Assembly (NCBI GenBank): GCA_015680685.1
Contig: MNCI01008125.1
Span: 388,549 to 452,548, forward strand
DNA from: Gnetum montanum
Lineage: Eukaryota > Streptophyta > Gnetopsida > Gnetales > Gnetaceae
Reading direction: 5' to 3'
Length of the DNA stretch: 64,000 bases
Shown here: in pieces, positions 23,406 to 33,748 of the stretch
Layout of the letters: each line of letters opens with the position of its first letter
Numbering within the stretch: the stretch's first letter is position 1
Notes under the pieces: generated by a model
What the model saw: only the letters and a program-made list of their open reading frames with translations
Database searches by the model: none
What the model was told of the DNA's origin: nothing
Translations under genes and position numbers: made by a program

Positions 23406-24739
23406 TTAGTTTAGAACCTTTCGACTGGTAGCCAAAAAATCCAATTGGTTCTCTTTTAATTTAGGTTTAATCAAATATAGAGCCTCTTGAATAGCCCTTT
23501 TAATTTTTGCTAAAGCTTTCTTTGATGCTAGTGTAATCTGTACTTGAACATCTTTCGCTAGCATTTGTATCAAAGGTTTAGTAATTTCGGTGAATGTAGG
23601 GATAAATATCTTAATGAAATTTATCTTTCCAAAGCAAGATCTAAGAGATTTTTTACTTGTAAGATGCTCAATATTTTGTGCTACTTGGATTCGAGAATTA
23701 TCTATAGCAATTCCTTTTTGATAGATCACATGGCCTAGTAAACTCCTAGATTTAACTTCAAATATACACTTCTTAGGGTTTAATAAAATACCATACTCAC
23801 AACATCTATTAAAAACTTGTTGAAGATGACTAATATGATCTTGTTTTCTTTTTGAAAATATGGTAATATCATCCAAATAAACCATAACAAATTTACCAAT
23901 TAAACTTGTAAAGGCTAAATACATTGCTCTTTGGAAAGTAGCTTTAGCGTTCGACAATCCATATGGCATTTTTTGGTAAGAAAAAGTTGCTCATTTGGTG
24001 ATAAATGTTGTCTTATATCCATCATTTTTATCTACCATGATCTGATTATAGCCTTAAAAACCATCTATGAAAGAATATACTTGACAACCTGATACTTTAA
24101 TCAACATCTTATCAACTCTAGGAAGTGGATATTTATCCTTCTTCAAAGCTTCATTCAAATTTCTAAAGTCTACACAAAGCCTAATGTTACCATTTTTCTT
24201 TCTTATTGGAATAAGGTTAGCAAGCCATGTCGAATATCAGATTGGATATATGATTTGGGCTTGTAATAACATCTTGATCTTCACTTCCATAGCTGGTTCA
24301 AATGATGGATTGAATTTTCTATATTTTTACTTAATGGTTTTACAACCTTCTATTAATGGAATTTTATGTGTCATCACATCTGGTCTAAAAGCTTTAAGAT
24401 CATCATAAGATCAAGCAAAATTGTCTAAATTATTTTTGGGAGTGATAACAAGTTTTTCTTGAAAACTAAATTCTTTTCTTTTGTGATGTTTAACATCTTT
24501 GGCATCCCATTAGATCCAAGATTTACTACTTCGAAAGCTTGATCATAGAGATTTTGTATATCTTTTCTAGTAAACAAATTTTTCTCAAACTCATGTTCAT
24601 AATCAATTATGCTTTTAGGAATGAAATTTTTCTTAGATTTCGACATTGTCTTAGGTATGACTTGACCTTTGAATTCTTGTTTTTTTCTCATGCATGTAAG
24701 TATTTGATCATCATCTTCAAATACTTGCAAATGTTTCAT
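23406..24739 (-). pseudogene. TatC reverse transcriptase with upstream linker
   Basis: 24739-24425 is a charged linker (YEHEFEKNLFTRKDIQNLY). The enzyme follows: IRLCVDFRNLNEA near 24150, YKTTFITK and FSYQ near 24000, then an uninterrupted 187-codon stretch 23969-23406 with MPYGLSNAKATFQRAM, the catalytic VMVYLDD near 23870, and LGHVIYQKGIAID. This is the best-preserved enzyme in the window, but stops upstream and downstream make it non-functional. Confidence 0.9.
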
Positions 24740-24789
24740 GTTATTTGGTATGATGGCTGATGTTCTTCTTCAATCATTACATGCCCATA

Positions 24790-25209
24790 TCATTCTATCT
24801 TTCGCATGTCTAATGTTGAAGTTGCTTTGGTAAGTCATCTGATATATAATTACCTTCTCTACCTATATATTCTATCTAATAGTGCTGAAACTATTCTAAC
24901 ATTTTGTATACAAGTTGTTTATAAGGTCATAAAAATGAACTTTTTCCTATGCAATTACCCTCAACTTGTTTACAAACTAATCTTGAATCTCCCTTTATAG
25001 TGATTACCTTGATTTTTTTTTCAAAAGCTATTCTAATACTAATAATACATAAAGCTTCATATTTGACCTTGTTATTAGTATAAGGGAAAGATAGATGAAT
25101 TTCCTTTAGAATTTTTGGTGAATTATTTCTTACTATAACTATTCCAACTCCTACATCTTTAGAATTACATGAGCCATCAAAGTATAATTTCCATTTGTTC
25201 GCATCTTTG
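24790..25209 (-). pseudogene. TatC plant/archaeal-type RNase H located before reverse transcriptase
   Basis: Starting at 25209 the frame reads KWKLYFDGSCNSKDVGVGIV, then PYTNNKVKYEAL near 25060, KGDSRLVCKQVEGN near 24985 and REGNYISDDLPK near 24850. These are the four catalytic positions D-E-D-D of the RNase HI fold, in the version with FDGS and NNxxEYEAL motifs typical of plant and archaeal RNase H. It lies between protease and reverse transcriptase, unlike the usual order. Three stops interrupt its C-terminal half. TatB has the same domain in the same place (37710-38230). Confidence 0.85.
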
Positions 25210-25903
25210 GATTATTCTTTTGCAAAATTATAAGTTTATTAGAGTGTACAAATTTTGTTTTCAAAACCTCCTTTTTCAACCATTTTACTTTTTCCATTTG
25301 AAGTAATATTGTCAATCATCAAGGGCTCACTATACACATATATTTGGTTTGGTTCTCCTTTCCATGGTAGCCACATGTGTGAATAATTTGTCGATATGTA
25401 CCCTAAGAAATTCTTACTCCAACTTCTACTCAATAAAAGATTATGCAAGTCTAGTATATCTACCACTTGGATAGTTACTCTACTTTTGACACGGGGTTTG
25501 GAGGTGATTTCTAATAGAACATTTGGTAATTGACCCCACAATCTTCACTCTACTTTTGTCCACTTGAACAATCTTTTTATTTGATTTTTTCGAGAATCAA
25601 ACTAGGTTTCTTGCATATAGATAGTGGCATTATAGTAGACGTGGCCCCAGAATCAACCAAACAATTATGCAGATACTTATCCTTTAACTTCATTGTTAAA
25701 AGAAAAGGAGGATCTTCTTTATTAGGAATACAATCATAACCAAGCATTGATTTTTCATTGTTATTAGATACATAATTTAACTTTGATCCTGTAACCCTCC
25801 TTTTACCTTTAATAAACTCTAAAGCCTTTCTTTGTTGATCTCCTATTTGTAATAATTGATGTATGCTAATATTGGCCCTGACACGTTTAAGATCTTCAAT
25901 CAA
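25210..25903 (-). pseudogene. TatC aspartic protease
   Basis: 25903-25577 ends with HNCLVDSGATSTIMPLSICK, the retropepsin active site (DSG). After a frame break, 25541-25239 continues with VVDILDLHNLLLSRSW, GYISTN and LPWKGEPNQI, the C-terminal part of the same fold. It matures the gag-pol polyprotein. The equivalent TatB region lies at 38231-38700. Confidence 0.8.
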
Positions 25904-25942
25904 ATCATATTCTCCATCTCCAATAAAGCTTGGTTTCTTTAT

Positions 25943-26580
25943 CTATTTATTGAAAGACTTATCTGGAGTACTTTGTTCTACTTGATTCTCTTTATTCTTA
26001 TTTTTCTCTCTTCTACTTGGCTCAAAACCCTTTCTCTTAGTAGATGGATCAGTAATAACGTTTGGAGGTCTAGAAGTAGTTAGTCTTTCACTTGATCTTA
26101 GATCATATCCATTTTCTTCATTATTATTACACTCCTCATCTGACAATATATCTTCTTTAGAACTTGATAGAGAAGAAGTATTACTAGACCCAAAATTAGA
26201 AGATCTGCTTACATAATGAATGCTAGATAGCTCATTATCAAATTCAATATTAAGAAAGTTGGACACAACAAGATTACTATCATCCTCATCTTCCACTAAC
26301 TTACTATCTTGATATTTATGTTTTCTATTTTTCTATTTTTCCTTGATATTAACTCTTGTCAAGGCTTTTTCTAGTTTTACTATTTTGTTGGACATATCTC
26401 CCATTAATTGTCCTTTTTTAGATTCTCTTCCTTTAGGTTCTTACTCTGTATTAATATGAAATTGACCTGGTAAAGCTTTAAATTGAGCAAAATCTTGCAT
26501 AGGAATCATAACTTTTTCTTCTCTTTTTTGAGTTATAGTAATCTATTCTTGATTCAAGTTTAATTATTTTTCTAATTGTA
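25943..26580 (-). pseudogene. TatC gag tail, Ser/acidic-rich
   Basis: 26296-25943 is open, with runs such as SSNTSSLSSSKED, NNNEENGYDLRSSER and a Lys/Arg-rich end. The same YDLRSSER-type motif (YGLRSPKK) occurs in TatB at 39209-38961. No CCHC knuckle is visible. It is probably the disordered region between gag core and protease. Confidence 0.6.
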
Positions 26581-26639
26581 TAGCTTCACTAAAGTAGCCA
26601 TTTTTTGTATTTAAGTGCGAAGTTCTTCTTAACCAAATT

Positions 26640-27300
26640 GAAATGTTGGAGTTGACAACCTTAAGATAAGTTTCTCTAAGCATTTCATCTAATGGTCAAT
26701 ATTGTCTTTGAAAAAGGCCACAAATTTATTGAAATTTGATGTTAAAATATCTAATTAATTCTTTGACACCTTGCTTAGCTTATATTAGTGCACAATACAA
26801 TTGTTGTTGATCTAATTGATCATCAAATTGGGCTAAGAAAAGACTTTTCATATCATCCCAACTTGTGATACTACTGCTTGGCAAGTTTGAGTACCAGATC
26901 TGAGCCACATCCTTTAGATTTGCTATAAATAATCTATAGGTTTGATCTTGGTGTTGAACATTTACATGATCTAAAGCTAACTCAAACATGTGAATATACT
27001 CTTCAGCTAAGTAAGCTTTTCTAGGAATAAAAGGCTCAAGCAAATATTTAAAAACTACCCTAGGAATATGATTGTAGTTTTGAAATCCTAATGGTGTGGC
27101 TCTTTGCCAAGGATTTGTCATCTTATTCCTTTGGATTGTTAAACTCTTATACTTATTAGATATTCTCTTATAAACTAAGAAACTAGATAGAAGGGGTGAT
27201 CTTCTCAACCTTCTAGTCTTTAACCCACTATTTGTTCCAAACTCAAAAAACTTTCTTTTGTTTTTCTTCTAATGAAGAATCAGTCTTATAATCAAGAACT
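26640..27300 (-). pseudogene. TatC gag core
   Basis: 27208-26780 reads an NxxPRVVFKYLLEPF segment, YIHMFELALDHVNV, YRLFIANLKDVAQIWYSNLP and WDDMKSLFLAQFDDQ. The pattern 'L..A..WY..LP...I.SW..+...F...F' is the retrotransposon gag core of plant gypsy elements. Coding text continues past the stop to about 26640. TatB has the homologue at 40032-39799. Confidence 0.85.
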
Positions 27301-27450
27301 TCCTTTGAAGTTTTGAAACCTCCCAAACTATCAATCTTGTTGGTCATGAATTGAAAATAGAATATAATTTCTTATGCCTTTTTAGTAACAAATAATTGTT
27401 GGTATGCTAGGATTATCAGGCTTATGAATGTAGAGGATAAACTTTTAAGT

Positions 27451-27473
27451 CGTCCTTCTAGTACCAGAAGAAC
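27451..27473 (-). other. TatC primer-binding site (Tat type)
   Basis: Next to the LTR the minus strand reads TTCTGGTACTAGAAGGACG. From memory, Tat-like elements use a site of the form TGGCGCTAGAAGGAGGG; this differs mainly by transitions at the GCG. The tRNA partner is not certain. Confidence 0.5.
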
Positions 27474-30394
27474 TATTGGTGATTATTTGGGATGCAACTA
27501 CCAACGAGTGCCTCAAATAGGATTTAGGTGTTCACTAGTCTCTAGCAACATCAAGGCTGAGATACCTCCAAATAAATTTAGTAGTTAACGTGAGTATGTG
27601 TTGCTATTGAATGTTGAAATAGTTGAGTCATGTATAAAACTATGATCGGTTATCATGAAAGAGATTCAGCCAACTTTGTAAAATATTGTGAGTTGTTGGA
27701 GATTTCTAGTTTGTTTAATCACTGAGTCTATATGGTCCTTATGATACCTACTTGTAACAAATAAAATTTTGCATAAATCATTTGAGCATAACCCTACCAA
27801 TCTACCCCTAATTTCCCCTAGAGAGAAAGTTTTACAAGAAAACTAGAAATAGAGCAAGATTCAATGGAAAGAGAAAGAAAGAAAGTAGATTTGTGTAAAA
27901 ATCTCAAATATTTAAGCAAGGTAAATTGATACAAAGAAACACTTTATAATAAATTTATCCCTAATTCAATATCTACGAATTGTTCAAATTTTCTAGGCTC
28001 AAACAAGCAATTTCTTAAAGACAATCCTACTATACTATCAAAATTTGCTATGTAAAACATGTACGAGTCTTTATTTTGGCTAGATAATAGTTGTCAATGA
28101 TTGCATACAATAGAGCTTTCAAAGATTTGACAATTTCTGATTGAAATACCAAAGGAATATACTTTAAAAAAATGAAAAGCTATTTTAGTCCTATCAAAAT
28201 ACCAAAGAGTTTTTGAACCCTCTAGATTATTGAATTGCTCAACTGGCTTGTCTATAGTAGAGGCTCTCTTACAAGAAAACTAATAGTAGCCTTAAACATT
28301 GCATAATAATAAACTTCTCTATTAAATTTCTCTTGAGGCTTCCCAACATGAGCTCTTATATGATAAATCTTAATAGGAGTCTACTATCATGGAACAAAGA
28401 ACTATGAAAGTGATCTAAAAATCCCAAATTTAAATACCAAGCATAATGCTACCTAAACCGCTAGCTATGCAACTAAAATAAAATGGGAGGAAGGAATGAA
28501 TTCACAGGATTAAACAAAGCAGCCAAAATGATGTCTTTAGTAAGGCATCTTACAAGAAATCTTCAAATTTCTTCTTGATCTCCCTCCCCCCTTCAATCTT
28601 ATTTCTATCTTTGAAGCCTTTTTATAGTGGCTTTGGGTGGTTACAATAATCATGAGAGGAGTAACAAATATCTAAGATATTTAATCTTAATCACCTAAGG
28701 AGTTATAACTTCCATGGAAAGTTATGAGAATTTTAAGCCACTTTTGGCAAGTGTCTTCACGAATAATCTCTCTTTTCTTTTTAAAAATAAAATCCTCTCA
28801 TTTTTTTGAAAAAAAATACATACGAATTATCTTTAAACTTATATTGCATTCTTGCAATGAAAATAATACATATTTCTCCTTATATGCTCTAACCAAGAGC
28901 ATCAAAAAAGAAAAATATTTAATTCTTAATGAGAATCATGACTAACTTGTTGCATAAAGCAAGAATAATAGTTTATTTTTCCACCATATTAGGGGTTTAT
29001 TTTTCCACCACATGGTATAGGAACAAGTATTTTAGTCCGCCACATTGCATCTCCTTATTTCTAAAGCCAAAAATGTCGCTCTTCATGTACTTTTGGGTAA
29101 TAGATGGAAAATAAGGCAGCATGCTTGGAAGTCGAGGCAGTTTTCTAGGCACAACAAGCTCAATTGATGTCATTTCAAGCATACTTGTGAAGCATGGTCG
29201 TTGCAATAGTTGAGAGGAACCCTAGTCTTTGCCTCCATTGACGTTATGGCCCCTAGCATTCTGCACATTTGTAGATTTGCCAGTTTAGGGCTTCTTTGTC
29301 ACAATCCATTTGTGAAAAATATTTATTGAGAAATTCCTTCTTGTTGCTCTGATTTCCTACCATCTTGGTATTCTTTTGGGAGGCAAATGTTTTTACTATA
29401 CTTGTAATAATTTCTTTCATTCTTGATCACCCTTGATGATTCCAATGTATCTGTATTTGAGTTTTATTTGTATCAGGCTGTATAAAATTTATAGAATTGA
29501 CATTTTTAGGTTTGTCATGATGAAATGTTTTTCTAAGCGAAGATGGCTCTTAGAAGTCGCTAGAGAAAGTATCACTCATGATATTTAATGTGACTAGTTG
29601 GGGTTGCCCTATTTGTCAGTTGAGTTCGTATGTAGGGGTTGTCTTCATATTATCTTGAATATTTTTGCAATGTGAACTGTATCATGCCTTGTATGGCTTT
29701 GGCTCATTTCTTGTCATTGCTAGCAAAGTATTTGATCACAGCCTTGGTGACAATTTGTGAATCCTAACTAGTGTCTTGTGTTAGGGTTCCATCTTTTTTT
29801 TAGTTCATCAAGGTGTTGTGGCTTCGATGGCGATTCTATTGGTGTGGCAAATGCCATGTTGACATCACAAACGGGTGTACTATGGCTACCATTGAAAAGT
29901 GCCTCAACATTGAGATTGAGGAACATTTTGATGTAATTTCTGTCATGAAGGATAGAGGAATTGTAGATTGGTCTACGTTTGGGGATTAAAGTCATTTTTT
30001 GTTGGTTTATTGATGATGTTTGTTCTGTTTTGAAGTAGTTGATTACAGTAACTTTTCGAATCCTTTTTCAATGTAATTCAATTGGAAATTATGCAAGATA
30101 CACTCATTGTTTTTTTTTTTTTGTAGATTACATAGTATTCTGTATATTTTTTTGCAACAACCAATGCACATAAACCAATTAAGAACTATTCATTTTGTCC
30201 ACCTAAAACAACTTCCTTTTCAATCTTTAGTGAGAGAATATAGCCTTGCATCTTCAAATGTAGTCACACCCCATTTATTATTTATATTAACTTTTGAAGA
30301 AATTTCTCCTAACTTCTTAGATGTATCAATCTCATTTATTTTAAATTGCATTAGCTTCAACTACTATTCCATGGAATGGTTTAATGTGACAACA
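27474..30394 (-). repeat. TatC 5' LTR
   Basis: 2921 bp, the partner of 19236-22175. Ends on the minus strand TGTTGTCA and CACCAATA. The last 700 bp before the primer site share blocks with the TatB LTR (40424-41160), for example TTCACTAGTCTCTAGC against TCATTACTAGTCTTTGGC, and a TATAGTGGCTTTGGGTGG-type block. Confidence 0.9.
28990..29995 (-). pseudogene. Coding-like frame inside the TatC LTR
   Basis: 29995-29768 is open (MTLIPKRRPIYNSSI... with SPSKPQHLDELKKR). After frame shifts the text continues as IKYFASNDKK, AKAIQGMIQFTLQKY and NPYIRTQLTN, then 29206-28997 (LEMTSIELVVPRKLPRLPSM). The other LTR has the same text around 21950-20780. I do not recognise the protein. It lies in the sense orientation of TatC, within the repeat rather than the interior. 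It could be a captured gene fragment or a chance frame. Confidence 0.4.
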
Positions 30395-30399
30395 CACAT

Positions 30400-31629
30400 T
30401 CTCACTTATCTTCTCACTCAAAAGATGCCAAGGGAGTGGAACCATAGGAGGAAACAATAGTTTCTACACTAGGAAAAATGCTTTATGAAGATCAACAGAC
30501 ACCTTTACAAGGTGTTTATTAATGCCCTAGTTTGTTGGTGTGTTTTTGATGCTGATCAGTTGCGTATTCTTCAAGATGCTCACAAGGACCCTTGTGAGGG
30601 CCACTATGCTGGGAGATGCATGACCATTAGGATTCTCATGGTAGGGTATTATTGGACAACACTTTTTAGGAATGCTCATCACTTCATTTTCTCCTGTAAA
30701 TGCTACCAATGCAATGGTGGAATGATTACTTGTATGGAGAAACCTCAGCATTGGATCGAACCACTGGAACCCTTCAACATCTAGGGCATGAAGTTCATGG
30801 ATCCCATTACATCCATTTCAAATGGAAAGGCATACATCATAGTTGCTATTGACTATTATATGAAATGGGTAGAAGCTATAGCCATCATTAATTACATGTC
30901 TTCTTTGGTAGCTTAGTTTGTATAACAATATGTTGTAAATAGGTTATGCCATGTGCACTTATTTTTGATAATGGTACTCATTTTACAGGAACTACCTTTC
31001 GAGCACTCATGAAACACTTAGGTGTTGAACATAAATTAAAAACACCCTACCATCCCCAAGCCAATGGTCAAGCTAAGGTTACAAATAGAAAGATAACAAA
31101 AATACTAATGAGAACTATCATTAAATATAGGAGCCATTGAAGTACGAAACTCAACAATGTCCTTTAGGCCTACCACTTCACTTGGAAACTTCATATTGGT
31201 TACTCTCTTGAGCTTGTGTACAAAAAATTGCCAACTCTTCCAATTCAAGATGAGCTTTGTACACTATCAACAGCTTGTGACCTTAACCTTAACCTAAGTC
31301 TAGCATAAAAAGAAAGATTGATGAATGTCAGCTTGCTAGACGAGAATCAATTGGTAGCCCTATCATCGAATGAAGTACAGAAGGCATTCAATAAGCAACG
31401 ACATGACCTTAGCATAAGGAAAGTCAAATTTCAACTAGGAGATAGGATCCTCTACTAGAATCCCACACATGTACCACAAAGAACTAAGTTCCAAACATTG
31501 TGGGAGCGGCCTTATGCTATCTATGAAACATTTTCTTCTAGGACCATGTTAATATACAAACCTGAAAGCCCAAATAAGAAATTGCTGATCAACATGCAAC
31601 AAATCAAATCTTTTCATGAGCCTAAGTGA
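30400..31629 (+). pseudogene. AthA integrase
   Basis: Begins directly after the right CACAT in the frame left at 19235. The HHCC zinc finger is readable (HYAGRCM...HHFIFSCKCYQC, 30600-30715), then core motifs IIVAIDYYMKW, LIFDNGTHFTG (about 30960) and PYHPQANGQAKVTNRK (about 31060). The third catalytic residue, Glu, is Lys here. The C-terminal domain follows (FQLGDRILY, TLWERPYAIYE) and the frame ends with TGA at 31627-31629. Several stops; inactive. Confidence 0.85.
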
Positions 31630-33225
31630 GCTAGTGACTAGAACACCTTAATAGATGGACAAGCATGCTCAATTTTTTGAATCTCCTCCTTCCAACTCAG
31701 TCATGGGGGAGATGGCCATCCATGCTGATCCATTAAAGCGACTCCTCATTTTTTACACTATTTATTTTATACACTTTTTGTTTTACATCATCTTTTATTT
31801 TACACCATTTTAGTACATTTTTTCTTTCCTAAATATTTTACAAATTCTTGTATATTTTACTTTATTTGGTTTAAGTTTTTCTAATGTTTTCCTTACGTTT
31901 TTTTTTTGTTTTTCTTTATTGCCTCTAGGACTAAGTGCAACTGTTGCTACTAATTGATTCTGGTTTGTAGTATAATGTTTTTTAATTTCTAATGTGTAGG
32001 TTCTATCTTTTAATTTTGGTATTGATAACTAAGACATGGTTTCTTTTTCATGATAATAGGTAGTGAGTCCACTTCATCCACCCATCCACAAACTCTATGG
32101 TATTGCTTATTTTGGGAAATATGAGGTTCATTCCTTAATGAAACTTATAATGAACTTGTGACCTTGGCAGTTTTCAAACTTGGGAAGGATTAAATTGATA
32201 GAAAATGCTGTGAATTCAAGGGGATTTGATACTCTTTGTACTTGCCTACCCTCTTGGGTGCATGAGTGTCCTCATGGATTTCTCACCATTCCATTGTTGA
32301 CCAATGATAGAAAGCTAAAAGTCTTTGCATGGTGTGGTTCCCATTAAAAACAAACAAAAATAGAAAAAACCAAAAAAAATAAAAGAAAAACAATAATGGG
32401 AATTCAAAGCACACACCTTAGACAAAATAACAGGCTACAAGCATTGGTGATGGGACTAGAAAGACATGTTACCCATGCCTGAAGGTCCCTTTTAACTAAG
32501 GTCCATCTCACTTCCTACTTCTCTTTTCTTCTCTTTTAGGAATGGTGATTTATTTGTGGAGATATTCTTATGCCTTGAAGGGGTGGAGTAGTCTTGGAGT
32601 GTCAATGAAAAGGTACTAAAAGTGATTGGTTTTGATTTGAACTAGGGATGAATGTTATCAGGTCATATTAACCATGAAATCCAAAAGGGACTTCATGTGA
32701 CCACACTGTGAGACTCCATTCCACTCTCTACCTCATCCTCCTATGCTTTCCATAACTCACATCTCTACCATTATTCATGTTTTGTTCAATGTGTTAGTTT
32801 AATATGTCAAAATTCTTAGGTAGTTTCTTACAGAATTTAGTCCTTAACTTACCATAACCATTAATCATCCATGGGGTCCACTGACTACTTTTTTTGAGGG
32901 CACACAAGGGCACTAAAGGCATGAGCTTTCTATGGGAAAGATCCACTTGCATACCTCTTGGTTTGGATAGTTAAGTTCCTTATCCTTTAGACATTTTTAC
33001 ATTCACATCATTTGTGCTCCACATCGATTACATCTAGTTTCACACTCATTTATAAGTTTCTCCAATCTTTCTCCTATTAAAAACTTCTTTTTTTGCAAAC
33101 TATTTATCCCTCTTCAAGCATTTCTTCATGTTGATGGCCTTTCTGGGTCTCTATGGACTCCAACTTTGTGCAAAAACTCTTTGTCTTTCCTTAAATTTCC
33201 AAAGGAAATTTTTATTTTTTAGTAT
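31630..33225 (+). other. AthA non-coding stretch after pol
   Basis: No gene seen. It opens with GTCATGGGGGAGATGG, like the true polypurine tract at 36850. Then comes a T-rich zone with recurring TTTTACAC (31740-31870). Blocks are shared in order with AthE 62040-63500, including a 26-bp perfect match at 32455-32480 and the GGGCACTAAAGGCA-type block near 32905. Confidence 0.6.
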
Positions 33226-33255
33226 GTTGATATGATCTTGTTGATTCAACCCTCA

Positions 33256-33305
33256 CATTGATGTGATCCTATTGATGCAACTATAAAATCTTATAAATAT
33301 AGTGT
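33256..33305 (+). promoter_or_regulatory. Internal promoter-like copy of the LTR core
   Basis: CATTGATGTGATCCTATTGA followed by TTATAAATATAGTG with the TATA box at 33292. The AthA 3' LTR has CATTGACATGACCCTATTGA at 36935 and CCTATAAATATGTG with the TATA box at 36974. Spacing from CATTG to TATA is 36 and 39 bases. It precedes the extra frame starting at 33749. Confidence 0.55.
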
Positions 33306-33446
33306 GATACTTTGAAAATTTTTTCCATTTGCTTCAAAATGGTGAAGGAGTTTTTGTAGTTTTCATAGTGCAGAACCTTCTAGAGCCCATGAATTTTACA
33401 CTGCTTGTTTGATTAACCTTATTCTTTGTTCTTGCAACTACTGGAG

Positions 33447-33748
33447 GTGAGCTTTATGTCATGGGGGCGACAAACCTTAGGTTTTTGATGAAAAATTTCT
33501 TGAAAATTCTCTAACTTTCACAAGGTTTAACTAATAAATTAATATTAAAATCATTAATTTATGAGAGTTAATCCTTTCCAACAAACCTTGGTAGACAGTA
33601 AAATGAAATAATAATAGAATAATGTTAAAATAATCAAACCTGTCATGATCACAACTTAGCCAAGTGTAACTAACCCAAAGAGATAACATACCAAAGTGTT
33701 CCAAAGTTACACACCGAATGCTAATCCTTGATCATGTTGTGATTATAG
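33447..33748 (+). other. Possible intron in the leader of the extra frame
   Basis: CTGGAG|GTGAGC at 33447 is a good donor, and TGTGATTATAG|ATG at 33748 is a good acceptor placed directly at the start codon of the extra frame. The 302-bp length and AT-rich content suit a plant intron. Inference only. Confidence 0.3.

Larger units (their letters stand above)
19236..30394 (-). mobile_element. TatC: Tat-like Ty3/gypsy element nested in AthA
   Basis: 11.2 kb with LTRs of 2940 and 2921 bp. The perfect target duplication CACAT stands at 19231-19235 and 30395-30399. Minus-strand order: LTR, primer site (27473-27451), gag, protease, plant-type RNase H, reverse transcriptase, RNase H, a stub of integrase, LTR. 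By hand count about 20 of 23 differences in the first 200 bp of the LTR pair are transitions. The integrase core is deleted, so this copy could not move unaided. Confidence 0.9.
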
